From NCBI RefSeq assembly GCF_000243235.1, contig NZ_JH594606.1, positions 1,626,466 through 1,690,465 on the forward strand: a DNA stretch of 64,000 nucleotides, in the 5' to 3' direction. Source of the stretch: Gillisia limnaea DSM 15749. GTDB lineage: Bacteria > Bacteroidota > Bacteroidia > Flavobacteriales > Flavobacteriaceae. Positions 9,438 to 18,395 of this stretch are shown piece by piece. The position numbers were made by a program, and so were the translations under genes. The notes below the pieces were generated by a model. The model was not told the origin of the DNA. It saw only the letters and a program-made list of their open reading frames with translations, and ran no database searches. Within the stretch, counting starts at the first letter, position 1. Each line of letters starts with the position of its first letter.

Positions 9438-10802
9438 ATGGCTAAACCAACAACGATCTTCTATTGCCAAAATTGTGGTGGACAACATCCAAAATGGCAG
9501 GGCCAGTGCTCTTCATGTAAAGAATGGAACACCCTTGTAGAGGAAGTTATTCAAAAGCCCGATCAAAAAGATTGGAAAACAGCATTGGTACGGGAGGTTA
9601 AAAGAACACCAAAACCAACCAAAATAGCCGATATTCAGGTCTCTACGGAAGCCAGGCTAAACACCAATAACCTGGAACTTGACAGGGTTTTGGGTGGCGG
9701 ACTTGTTCCCGGATCGCTCACCCTTCTTGGGGGTGAGCCGGGAATTGGAAAAAGCACCTTGTTATTGCAAATCTCTTTAAATCTGAAACAAAAAACCTTG
9801 TATGTTTCCGGGGAGGAAAGTGAGCAACAAATAAAAATGCGTGCAGAGCGTATCAACCCTAATCCAGCCAATTGCTATATACTGACGGAAACCAAAACCC
9901 AGAATATTTTTAAACAAATAGAAACGCTTCAGCCGGAGATCGTGATCATAGATTCCATTCAAACCCTGCACAGTGATTACATTGAAAGTTCTGCCGGAAG
10001 CATTTCTCAAATCAGGGAATGCACCACAGAGCTCATTAAGTACGCCAAAGAAACTGGAGTTCCCGTTATCCTCATAGGACATATCACTAAAGAAGGGAGT
10101 ATAGCCGGACCAAAAGTTTTGGAACATATGGTAGATACCGTGTTGCAATTTGAAGGGGATCGCAATCACGTTTACAGGATCCTGAGAGCACATAAAAACC
10201 GATTTGGCTCCACCCATGAGTTAGGAATTTACGAAATGTTGGGCAGCGGATTACGTGAAGTGACCAACCCTTCAGAAATATTGATCTCTAAGAATGATGA
10301 AGGCCTGAGCGGAACTGCAATCGCTTCTACTATGGAAGGTATGCGGCCTTTAATGATAGAGATCCAGGCCTTGGTAAGTTCTGCGGTTTATGGGACTCCT
10401 CAACGCTCTACAACGGGTTACAATTCGAAACGACTTAACATGCTGCTTGCCGTGCTTGAAAAACGTGCAGGATTTCGATTGGGAGCCAAAGATGTATTTT
10501 TGAATGTTACCGGTGGTATTTCTGTAGATGACCCTGCCATAGACCTTGCAGTAATAGCAGCCATTTTATCCTCCAATGAAGATGTTTTCATTGAAAAGGA
10601 TATTTGTTTTGCTGCAGAAGTAGGCCTGGCCGGAGAATTAAGACCTGTTCCCAGAGTGGAACAACGAATTTTGGAGGCTGAAAAGCTTGGTTTTGCAACA
10701 ATTATGATCTCAAAACAAACCAAACTTCCGAAGAATAATTACCAGATAAAAATTCAAAGGGCCGCCAGGATTGAAGATGTCGTGCAATTTCTATTTGCTT
10801 AG
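9438..10802 (+). CDS. radA: DNA repair protein RadA
   Basis: A RecA-like ATPase that helps branch migration during recombinational repair. A four-cysteine zinc finger (CQNCGG...CSSCKEW) occupies residues 10-29, Walker A GGEPGIGKST is near 97-106, and the RadA-specific KNRFGSTHELG motif is near 252-262. The C-terminal Lon-protease-like domain contains DVFLNVTGGISVDDPAIDLA. Its 454 residues match the family. The start ATG gives MAKPTTIFYCQNCG, the usual beginning. A multi-hairpin repeat sits just upstream. The downstream M23 lipoprotein gene starts 31 bases after the stop. Confidence 0.97.
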   Translation: MAKPTTIFYCQNCGGQHPKWQGQCSSCKEWNTLVEEVIQKPDQKDWKTALVREVKRTPKPTKIADIQVSTEARLNTNNLELDRVLGGGLVPGSLTLLGGEPGIGKSTLLLQISLNLKQKTLYVSGEESEQQIKMRAERINPNPANCYILTETKTQNIFKQIETLQPEIVIIDSIQTLHSDYIESSAGSISQIRECTTELIKYAKETGVPVILIGHITKEGSIAGPKVLEHMVDTVLQFEGDRNHVYRILRAHKNRFGSTHELGIYEMLGSGLREVTNPSEILISKNDEGLSGTAIASTMEGMRPLMIEIQALVSSAVYGTPQRSTTGYNSKRLNMLLAVLEKRAGFRLGAKDVFLNVTGGISVDDPAIDLAVIAAILSSNEDVFIEKDICFAAEVGLAGELRPVPRVEQRILEAEKLGFATIMISKQTKLPKNNYQIKIQRAARIEDVVQFLFA

Positions 10803-10833
10803 GGTATGGCATAGAATCTGCAGGGAAATATCT

Positions 10834-11976
10834 ATGCAAAGATCGACTTTCTATTTTTTAGGCATTTTATGCGTTGGTAGTTTTATGGGATGCTCACAAC
10901 TCAACAAAGCAAAAGATCTTATTACAAGTCCTTCAGCAAAAGAAAAGTATCAACAGGAATTTAGCTCTTCTCCAGCGCTTTTCAACCTATGGGAAAATCA
11001 AGTAGGCAACGCATTAAAAGACAGCCTTCAAATAGACCTTCCTTATTTTTCAACAGGGGATTTTACGCCAAGGGGATTCCTTATTTATTCCTATAATGTT
11101 TCACTAAATCCAGGCGAAAAACTGGGAATAGAAGCGGAAACAGCATCACCGCCGCCAATGGTGTTTATAGATTTGTATCTAAAACAAAACGATTCAATAA
11201 AACCCTATAAAATTATTGCTTCCGCCCAATATAAAGAATCCAGATTGACCTATGAAATAAAAGAAACGGGGACCTATAAAATTATAGTTCAACCCGCAAT
11301 GGAAGCTAATTCTCCTTTTGTTTTTAAAGTTAAAAAATCCCCTGTATATCTTTTTCCGGTTTCTGGAGCAGGCAATAAGAATATGCAAAGTTTTTGGGGA
11401 GCTGGCCGGGATGCGGGTAGAAGAAGCCATGAGGGAGTCGATATTTTTGCTGCCAGAGGTACTCCTGTGGTGGCCGCAATCAATGGATATATTACCTCAT
11501 CTGGTGAAAAAGGCCTTGGAGGCAAACAAGTTTGGCTCAGGGATCCTAAGAGGAGCCAATCTTTGTACTATGCCCATTTAGACAGCATAGAACCCATTTC
11601 GGGTAAATTGGTGAAAAGGGGAGATACTTTGGGATATGTAGGTAATACCGGCAATGCCAGAACCACTCCACCGCATTTACATTTTGGGATTTATAAAAAT
11701 TATCAAGGTGCTATTGACCCTTTATATCATATTTTTCAAATAGAAAATCCGGAATTTAATTCCCGCACAGATACCTTAAAATTATTTTCTATGAAAGTAA
11801 CCGGGAAAACCGCCAATTTAAGGGATAAACCCTACGCCAACGGCTCCAGAATTATAGGAAATTCAAAATTAAATGATACCCTGATATTTCTAGGAAAATC
11901 AAATGATTGGTACCATATACGCACCCTGGGAAATCAGGCTGCTTTTATTCACGAAAATCTTGTTGCCCCTTTATAG
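10834..11976 (+). CDS. M23 family metallopeptidase lipoprotein with C-terminal SH3-like domain
   Basis: Predicted peptidoglycan endopeptidase (LytM/M23), anchored as a lipoprotein. The ATG at 10834 is chosen over the longer frame from 10771 because it gives a clean signal with lipobox FMGC (Cys20). Zinc-site motifs are present: SHEGVDIFA (HxxxD) and PPHLHFGIY (HxH). The residues between them fit the lysostaphin-type fold. A bacterial SH3-like segment follows near the C-terminus (TGKTANLRDKPYANGSR). Length with this start is 380 residues. The metal ligands are intact, so it is probably active on peptidoglycan in the periplasm. Confidence 0.88.
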   Translation: MQRSTFYFLGILCVGSFMGCSQLNKAKDLITSPSAKEKYQQEFSSSPALFNLWENQVGNALKDSLQIDLPYFSTGDFTPRGFLIYSYNVSLNPGEKLGIEAETASPPPMVFIDLYLKQNDSIKPYKIIASAQYKESRLTYEIKETGTYKIIVQPAMEANSPFVFKVKKSPVYLFPVSGAGNKNMQSFWGAGRDAGRRSHEGVDIFAARGTPVVAAINGYITSSGEKGLGGKQVWLRDPKRSQSLYYAHLDSIEPISGKLVKRGDTLGYVGNTGNARTTPPHLHFGIYKNYQGAIDPLYHIFQIENPEFNSRTDTLKLFSMKVTGKTANLRDKPYANGSRIIGNSKLNDTLIFLGKSNDWYHIRTLGNQAAFIHENLVAPL

Positions 11977-11979
11977 TTC

Positions 11980-13014
11980 TTAAGGTGCCGGATTTGGGAT
12001 TGCCTCATGAATTTCATTTATCTCCTTTATAATTTCTTCGGAAAGTTTCACTTCAAAACCATCTATATTTTCTGAAAGTTGATCCATAGTGGTTGCTCCA
12101 ATTATAGTACTGGTAACAAACGGCTGATTTTCTATAAAAGCCAGTGCCAGTTGAACCGGGGTTATTCCATTTTTCTTTGCAAGTGCCACATACCTTGAGG
12201 TTGCTTCCACTGCCTGTGGATTTGAATATCTGTTGTATTGAGGAAATAAAGTCAATCTGGAATTTACCGGGGATTCTTTTAAATATTTACCGCTTAAAGT
12301 TCCCATTCCCAATGGAGAATAAGGGAGTAACCCAATATTTTCCCGATGAAATATTTCGGTTAAACCAATTTCATCCTTCCTGTTCAAAAGGCTATATGGA
12401 TTTTGTACCGCGCATATCCTGTGAGCACCATTTCTGGCTTCCTCAACGCATCGCATAACTCCATAGGGGGTTTCATTGGACAATCCTATTTCCCGGATTT
12501 TCCCGGACTTTATAAAACCTCCCAAATCAAATAGGATCTTCTTAAAGTTGTCTTGCCATTCTTCATCTTCATCAACGGTAAAGCCTCTTTTGCCAAAAAA
12601 GTTGGTATTCCTTTCCGGCCAGTGCAATTGGTACAGGTCTATATAATCTGTCTGGAGCCGCTTCAAACTTGCATCGATAGCCTCGGTAAGCGCAGCCTTG
12701 CTGAATCCAAGATTCGGACGGATATGAGCAACCGCATTTCCCTGTCCTGCTATCTTTGAGGCCAGCACTACTTTTTCCCTGTTTCCGGCATTTTTTAGCC
12801 AGGAACCTATAATTTTTTCAGTGTTCCCCTGGGTTTCCTTTCGTGCAGGAGTTGAGTACATCTCTGCGGTATCTATAAAATTCACGCCTCTCTCCAAGGC
12901 GTAATCCAGCTGCATATGGCCTTCAGCTTCGCTGTTTTGCTGGCCCCAGGTCATGGAACCCAAACATACTTTACTAACTTTAATATCTGTGCCAGGTAAA
13001 TTGGTGTATTTCAT
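11980..13014 (-). CDS. Aldo/keto reductase (Tas-like)
   Basis: NAD(P)H-dependent oxidoreductase with a TIM-barrel fold, 344 residues, most like the Tas/YajO group. The catalytic tetrad is visible: Asp and Tyr in VNFIDTAEMYSTP (near residues 46-58), Lys in VVLASKIAG, and His in LYQLHWPER. Cofactor-binding residues are suggested by STIIGATTMDQL near the C-terminus. The physiological substrate is unknown. The gene converges on the M23 lipoprotein gene with 3 bases between stop codons. A multi-hairpin repeat lies upstream. Confidence 0.92.
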   Translation of the reverse strand: MKYTNLPGTDIKVSKVCLGSMTWGQQNSEAEGHMQLDYALERGVNFIDTAEMYSTPARKETQGNTEKIIGSWLKNAGNREKVVLASKIAGQGNAVAHIRPNLGFSKAALTEAIDASLKRLQTDYIDLYQLHWPERNTNFFGKRGFTVDEDEEWQDNFKKILFDLGGFIKSGKIREIGLSNETPYGVMRCVEEARNGAHRICAVQNPYSLLNRKDEIGLTEIFHRENIGLLPYSPLGMGTLSGKYLKESPVNSRLTLFPQYNRYSNPQAVEATSRYVALAKKNGITPVQLALAFIENQPFVTSTIIGATTMDQLSENIDGFEVKLSEEIIKEINEIHEAIPNPAP

Positions 13015-13116
13015 TTAAATGTATAATTAAACTGCTTTAGTCAAAAGCGATAAATTGTATCTATTTTTTTTCAGTAAATCCAGAACCTCCGGGCAGGACC
13101 GCCCACGAGAGGTATC

Positions 13117-13220
13117 AACTCAAAAATCCTTTTAAAAATTCGAAACATCCCGATATTCTATCGGGATGGGGAACCTGCCCGACGGTAAGGCGGGTTAAAT
13201 CCTCAATGAGGGATTAAAAT
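13117..13220 (+). repeat. Multi-hairpin intergenic repeat, copy R2
   Basis: Second copy of the element, between two minus-strand genes and so oriented against them. The perfect 7-bp arms CCCGATA/TATCGGG surround TTC, an ACCTGCC/GGCGGGT pair follows, and the closing palindrome spans 13195-13217. The core aligns with R1 with few substitutions. The remaining bases back to 13015 show only a partial G+C-rich stretch. Confidence 0.75.
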
Positions 13221-13233
13221 AATTTAAGAATCT

Positions 13234-14199
13234 TTACTCCTCCATTTCATTTAACATCTGGCTTATTTCATCCAGTTTGGGAGTTAGGATCACTTCTATT
13301 CTTCGGTTTTTAGCTTTACCTTCTGCCGTTGAATTTTGAGCTACTGGAGCAAATTCCCCACGCCCCGCGGCAGTTAAATTTTGGGGATCTATCCCCTTGT
13401 TTTCCTGAAGTATCTGAACGATGGAAGTCGCTCTTTTTGTAGAGAGATCCCAGTTGTCATTTAATTGTCCGCTACCTCCATAAGGGACATTGTCTGTATG
13501 TCCTTCAATTAAAACTGCGATATCGGGATTTTGAGCAAGAACAGATCCTAATTGCTGAACCGCCTTTCTACCTTCAGAATTAACAGCCCAGCTTCCTGAA
13601 CTAAACAACAGTTTATTCTCCATTGAAACATAGACTTTCCCATCCCGCTGTTCTACCGTAAGACCTTTTCCTTCAAAATTGGTAAGCGCATTTGAAACTG
13701 CCGTTTTTAAAGCATTCATTTTGGCATCTTTCGCTGCTATAAGGCTTTCAAGTTCATTAATTCTATTTATCCGGGCGGTAAGATCCTTTTGCAGTTTTTC
13801 CAATCTTGCCTGCTCTGCCGCAAGGGTTTTCTCTTTTTGGTCAAGTTCTGCCAAAAGTTCTCTGTTTTGTCGGGAGTTTTCTGCAAGTACAGATGAACTA
13901 TTTGCCTCCAATGCATCATAGGAATCTTTCAGGCTTTCATACCTGCCAGAGGTACGCTCGAAATCCTGTTGCAACTGATCTCTTTCTGCTTTTAACCCAT
14001 CGTATTCCGCCTGAAGCGATGCCAGTTCCTTCTCACCGGATGTTTTTGTTTGTTTAAAATCTTGAGAAAGCTTCAAATTTTTAGACTGAAGATTATCATA
14101 CCGGGATTGCAAGTCTTTATGCACTTTAGAAGACACACAGGAAGAGACTGATAAGCTCAAAAAAATGACTGTGAAAAATAATATTTTAGACATCCTCAT
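13234..14199 (-). CDS. OmpA family lipoprotein with coiled coil
   Basis: Peptidoglycan-binding outer-membrane lipoprotein, 321 residues. The signal ends in the lipobox VSSC (Cys21). A long heptad-like coiled coil covers about residues 28-170, rich in Leu, Glu, Lys and Gln. The OmpA C-terminal domain follows at about 190-310, with IEGHTDNVPYGG, NWDLSTKRA and GRGEFAPVAQN...KNRRIEVIL. This layout fits a spacer that bridges the outer membrane and the cell wall. The gene ends 14 bases from repeat R2. It starts 6 bases after the stop of xth, so the two are probably co-transcribed. Confidence 0.9.
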   Translation of the reverse strand: MRMSKILFFTVIFLSLSVSSCVSSKVHKDLQSRYDNLQSKNLKLSQDFKQTKTSGEKELASLQAEYDGLKAERDQLQQDFERTSGRYESLKDSYDALEANSSSVLAENSRQNRELLAELDQKEKTLAAEQARLEKLQKDLTARINRINELESLIAAKDAKMNALKTAVSNALTNFEGKGLTVEQRDGKVYVSMENKLLFSSGSWAVNSEGRKAVQQLGSVLAQNPDIAVLIEGHTDNVPYGGSGQLNDNWDLSTKRATSIVQILQENKGIDPQNLTAAGRGEFAPVAQNSTAEGKAKNRRIEVILTPKLDEISQMLNEMEE

Positions 14200-14205
14200 A
14201 TTTCT

Positions 14206-14967
14206 TTAATGAATTTCAATTAATACAGGACAATGATCACTATGTCTTGCCTCTGATAGAATAACGGCACGTTTGAGTTTTTCTTTTAAAGGCTCCGATA
14301 TTAAATTGTAATCTATACGCCAACCTTTATTGTTTTCGCGGGCATTAGCGCGGTAACTCCACCAGGAATAATTATCTGATTCCTTATTTAAATGCCTGAA
14401 AGAATCTATAAATCCGCTATTCATAAAATCTTCTATCCACGCTCGTTCTACCGGCAGAAATCCGGAAGTGTTTTTAAGCCGAACAGGATCATGAATATCG
14501 ATGGCCCGATGGCAAATATTATAATCCCCCGAAATGATCAAATTTGGGATTTGTAGTTTTAATTGGTCTATATATTTCTGAAAGTCGGCCATGAACTGAA
14601 ACTTATGCTCTAGCCTCTTAATATTTGTTCCTGAAGGAAGGTACAGGCTCATAACCGAGAATCCTTCAAAATCGACTCTTAGAGTCCTGCCTTCAAAATC
14701 CATATATTCTATCCCTGTACCAAATTCCACATTCAGGGGTTCGTGCTTGCTTAAGATTGCAACTCCACTATATCCTTTTTTTTGAGCGGGATACCAGTAA
14801 TTATATTTATAACCGGCATCCTCGAATGGTTTGGTATCAAATTGATCCGGATTTGCCTTTATTTCCTGTAAGCAAAGAATGTCGGGATTTGCGCCTGTTA
14901 ACCAATCAATAAAACCTTTTCTTAGTGCAGCCCTTATGCCGTTGACATTGTAGGAGATAATTTTCAT
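14206..14967 (-). CDS. xth: Exodeoxyribonuclease III
   Basis: AP endonuclease and 3'-5' exonuclease of base-excision repair. Family motifs appear in order over 253 residues: NVNGIRAALRKGF, LCLQEIKANPDQF (metal-binding Glu), YSGVAILSK, SGDYNICHRAIDIHDP (catalytic Asp and Asn), WWSYRANARENNKGWRIDY, and the terminal HSDHCPV with the catalytic Asp-His. Length is normal. Likely in one unit with the OmpA lipoprotein gene downstream. Confidence 0.96.
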   Translation of the reverse strand: MKIISYNVNGIRAALRKGFIDWLTGANPDILCLQEIKANPDQFDTKPFEDAGYKYNYWYPAQKKGYSGVAILSKHEPLNVEFGTGIEYMDFEGRTLRVDFEGFSVMSLYLPSGTNIKRLEHKFQFMADFQKYIDQLKLQIPNLIISGDYNICHRAIDIHDPVRLKNTSGFLPVERAWIEDFMNSGFIDSFRHLNKESDNYSWWSYRANARENNKGWRIDYNLISEPLKEKLKRAVILSEARHSDHCPVLIEIH

Positions 14968-15077
14968 CTTTTTATTTTATTGTTTTTATTTATCTAATGA
15001 AACGTCCCTATAATCATCCACTGTGTGTCAGCTTGCTGTCATGGATGTTTCAATTATGATTCGTCCAATAAGTGCGC

Positions 15078-15157
15078 GGGATTCTTCCTCGCCCAAAAGC
15101 TCGTTCAAAATGACAAAATAACCCGGGTATGTCATTCTAAACGCAGTGAAGAATCCC
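15078..15157. repeat. Inverted REP-like repeat in the xth upstream gap
   Basis: The 338-bp gap 14968-15305 has no gene. It carries two arms in opposite orientation, 15078-15115 and 15130-15157, both beginning or ending with GGGATTCTTC and its complement and with TGACA/TGTCA. The 28-base arm type is recalled as a common dispersed repeat of Bacteroidota genomes. Nothing else was recognised in the gap. Confidence 0.6.
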
Positions 15158-15305
15158 TACTGTGAGTGCGCGTTGGGCTTAGTGAAAATGATATTGGATG
15201 TTTCATCTTTTCCAAAAATAAGGAATCATGAGTGGTTTAAATAATTTGAATTGTTTTTATAAGCGGTTATTTTGGGCAAATGAAACCGGTTCCTTTCGAC
15301 TCCGT

Positions 15306-18278
15306 CTATTTTACGATAAACCGTTTTACGATTCCAACCTCCCTGGTTCCAATTCTTAGCAAATAAACCCCTGTAGCAGCATAGGACATATCAAATTCAT
15401 ACAAATATCCCTGGCCGTTACTTTCCACTTTATTTTCCAATAATTTCTGCCCTAATAAATTATGAATGGTGACCCGCAGGGTTTCATCAAATTCTGTCTC
15501 CAGAAATACCCGGAAAATTCTATTCCCCTGATCTGAAATCACAAGGTTTGCTTCATTCAAAAGGAAGTCATCAATGCTAAGGGTGCTGTCTGTTATTCGT
15601 ACACTATAATCATGAGTTGTTCCATAATCCATAACACTACAGGGATCATTAAGATCTCCATCAAAAGAGACATCCCCTGCCCGTATCCTTAGTAAATGAA
15701 GCCCTAAAGGCGCATTGGCAGGCAGTGTGAATTCATACTCATGCCAGGTACTTGCCGTAGGAATAACCTGGCTGGAAATCAATCTTTCTTCATCGTCAAA
15801 AACGCCGTTATCATTTAGATCTATCCACATAGAGAATTTCTCATTATCCTCCGGAGAATCAAATAAAGTTTTCACCCTTACCGTAAAAGTTCCTTCAGAT
15901 CTGTCCAAATCTGTTGAAGACCCAATAAAATCACCATATCCTGTGGTACATGGAATTCTTTCGTTGAGAATATCTTCCAATTCAAAAGAAAATATTCCGT
16001 CTCCAAAACTTGTACAATCGGATCCTTCAGGAATACAGTTTAAATTTGCTACCGATTTTTCTACTCCGTCATTTTCGGGTTGACTGTCTCCGGTTAAATT
16101 GGTTTCGGCAGAAATATTATATCGGCCAGAAACAGAAAGATTGGCTCTTTGCGAAAAGGTATATGTCACATTTTCTCCCACCGGCAGCGTTCCGGAAAAA
16201 GTTTCATTTACACTTCTATTATTCTCAATTTGGTAAGAAACAGGAATGTTGGATTGTGGTTCTCCCCCAAAATTTTCTATTGTAACTGTTATTTCTTCAG
16301 AAGAAGTTAATTCCAAACCGGTAGAAGGTGCATCTATGGATGTTACCCCAACATCATTGGGAAAAAGGTTTCTAATAGTTCCGGAAAATTCATCATTATC
16401 CTCATTGTCATCGTCTGCTAAATTTGTGGAAGCAGTAATCTCATAAGCCTGTCCTACAATTCCCAAATCTGCTGAAGCGGAAAATGTATAATCTACAGAG
16501 CTTGTTCCAGGCAAACTTCCTGTAAATACTTCGTTTATGGTTTGACCTTCGTTGATGGTGTAACTTACAGGAATATTGGATTGCGTATTTCTTCCAAAAT
16601 TTCGAATTGTAACAGTTATAGATTCAGAACCGGAAAGCGTAGCATCTTCAGGATTTGGGATTGCGATTATTCCAACATCATTATTAAAATCCGGAGCAAG
16701 CTTAAAAACACCCACCCTGTTTTTCCTATCTACACCATCAAAATATTCTCCATTGTGCCAAAAGGTAACGCCATCTGTAGGATCTAGCGTCAAATGGGCA
16801 TAGTCCCCATACCGGGTGTTAGGATTAGGACTAAGACCTTCAACAATGCTTGCTTCAACCAGTGTCATTTCTCCTAATGGATCATTAGAATATCTTCCTG
16901 TATACCGTATCGAAGGAAATATTGGTGTTTCCGGACTATCGTCTAAAACTGTATATCCCAAACCTATATTTCCTTCTCTATCCATTCCAATACTTCCACT
17001 AAATCTATCGCTTTTGTCCGGAGCATAGGTTCCTTCCTGATAAACGCTCCAGGGGCCTCCATTCCTATCCTGTCTTAGTTCATACCATCTTATTCCGGCA
17101 TGTTCTGCGGCGGTTGGATTTATATCCACCACAAAATTCATCACAACAGAATTATGGTTTGCAAATCTTCTATACTGGGTCATGTACATCATCGTAGCCT
17201 GCAAGGCATCTATTTCCGGAGCCTGATTGGGTTGTGCAAGATTGGAAAAAGCACCTCCGTCAAAAGTGGCAATAAATGGAGAAACTCCGCTTGCTGCGCC
17301 CAGTTCCTGGGATTCCCTAATAGTAGAATTTGTCAATAAATTCCAGTTTACGTCAATGTTCCAAATCTTTAAATGATCTTCCGAAACTCCTGCCCAGGCA
17401 TCATCCTGAAGATAAATTATTGGTGAATTTCCCAAAGGAGGCATTTCCCCTCCCATGGCATGAAATCCTGCAGGACTATAAAAACCATTCGTATTGATAC
17501 CTACCAATGGAAATGCTAATAACCTGGCAGTTTCCCCTATTAGCATCCTGTCTCTTTCAAAAACATATACCACCTGACTAGTACTTGCGGAATTAGAATT
17601 TTTATTAGTGGTCACGTAATACCCATCACTCCAAACCGAAATTTTTGGATAATCCGGCAAGGCACCATTTGTAGGAAATCTATAGGTATACCAACCATCA
17701 TTTACTGGATCCGGCCCTTGAGATACGGCAACCAAAAAACTTTCAGGAGTTTCGCTGAATTGGGTGATCAAAAATCTGTCGGCGAATTCATCGTACAAAA
17801 TAATGGGATCTCCCAGGGTTTCATTAGTGAATTCACCGCCAATACTGGAAAGGGAGGCTGGAGGCACAATTTGATTTCCACTTTTATCAAAGATGGAAAA
17901 AGCAGAGTTCCATCCGTTTACGTAATGATTGGGACCCGCAGCCCCTGTAGGATCGGTAGGCGTGGAACGGGAAGTTACTGCATCAAATGAAAAAATTGGT
18001 GCTTTTCCCGGGACTTCCCCCATCTTTTCCTGAAGTGCAGCGTCCGTGGTTTTAGGCAATCCCTTTCCAGGAACCACTTTATTGATTCCCCTATTCCTGG
18101 GGTTTACAATTTTATATTCTGTTGAGGGAGCTATTAATTTTCGTTTTGAAATTGAAGATACAGGAAATGCCTGGGCTGAATCGATATAAACTGGCCCTGA
18201 AATTTCTCTTTTCTGCGCATTAACCTGCAAAGAAATAAAGAAAATAAATACGGTGAAAAGAGAGTAAAATCGAATCAT
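15306..18278 (-). CDS. Large secreted protein with CARDB-like repeats, GEVED domain and T9SS type A sorting tail
   Basis: A secreted or surface protein of about 990 residues, function unknown. The ATG at 18278 (MIRFYSLFTVFIFFISLQVNAQ) gives a clean signal peptide; the longer frame would need a TTG at 18293. A region of about 450 residues with DPTGAAGPNHYVNGWNSAF and repeated beta-propeller-like segments comes first. Two similar CARDB-like repeats follow (each starting NDVG and containing IPVSY..., near 535-620 and 645-735), then a GEVED-type segment with SMWIDLNDNGVFDDEE. The last 75 residues look like a type IX sorting domain ending VGIVKRFIVK. Probably exported by T9SS. Confidence 0.85.
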   Translation of the reverse strand: MIRFYSLFTVFIFFISLQVNAQKREISGPVYIDSAQAFPVSSISKRKLIAPSTEYKIVNPRNRGINKVVPGKGLPKTTDAALQEKMGEVPGKAPIFSFDAVTSRSTPTDPTGAAGPNHYVNGWNSAFSIFDKSGNQIVPPASLSSIGGEFTNETLGDPIILYDEFADRFLITQFSETPESFLVAVSQGPDPVNDGWYTYRFPTNGALPDYPKISVWSDGYYVTTNKNSNSASTSQVVYVFERDRMLIGETARLLAFPLVGINTNGFYSPAGFHAMGGEMPPLGNSPIIYLQDDAWAGVSEDHLKIWNIDVNWNLLTNSTIRESQELGAASGVSPFIATFDGGAFSNLAQPNQAPEIDALQATMMYMTQYRRFANHNSVVMNFVVDINPTAAEHAGIRWYELRQDRNGGPWSVYQEGTYAPDKSDRFSGSIGMDREGNIGLGYTVLDDSPETPIFPSIRYTGRYSNDPLGEMTLVEASIVEGLSPNPNTRYGDYAHLTLDPTDGVTFWHNGEYFDGVDRKNRVGVFKLAPDFNNDVGIIAIPNPEDATLSGSESITVTIRNFGRNTQSNIPVSYTINEGQTINEVFTGSLPGTSSVDYTFSASADLGIVGQAYEITASTNLADDDNEDNDEFSGTIRNLFPNDVGVTSIDAPSTGLELTSSEEITVTIENFGGEPQSNIPVSYQIENNRSVNETFSGTLPVGENVTYTFSQRANLSVSGRYNISAETNLTGDSQPENDGVEKSVANLNCIPEGSDCTSFGDGIFSFELEDILNERIPCTTGYGDFIGSSTDLDRSEGTFTVRVKTLFDSPEDNEKFSMWIDLNDNGVFDDEERLISSQVIPTASTWHEYEFTLPANAPLGLHLLRIRAGDVSFDGDLNDPCSVMDYGTTHDYSVRITDSTLSIDDFLLNEANLVISDQGNRIFRVFLETEFDETLRVTIHNLLGQKLLENKVESNGQGYLYEFDMSYAATGVYLLRIGTREVGIVKRFIVK

Positions 18279-18336
18279 ATTTTTAAAAACCAAAAATTTT
18301 AGATATAAATGTTTAAAATTAAGGAATTAATAAAAA

Positions 18337-18374
18337 TTAAAAGAGGCAATTAACTATTTAATTGCCTCTTTTAA
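18337..18374. terminator. Bidirectional-type terminator between glyS and the T9SS protein gene
   Basis: A perfect 17-bp stem (18337-18353 with 18358-18374) around the 4-base loop CTAT. The arms contain AAAAGAGGCAATTAA and its complement, so either strand ends in a T-run. It ends glyS transcripts on the minus strand. Confidence 0.8.
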
Positions 18375-18395
18375 TACATTAATACTATAAAAAAT

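Noticed and set aside
9777-10217. A 146-codon open frame on the minus strand
   Set aside because: Antisense to radA with no family features.
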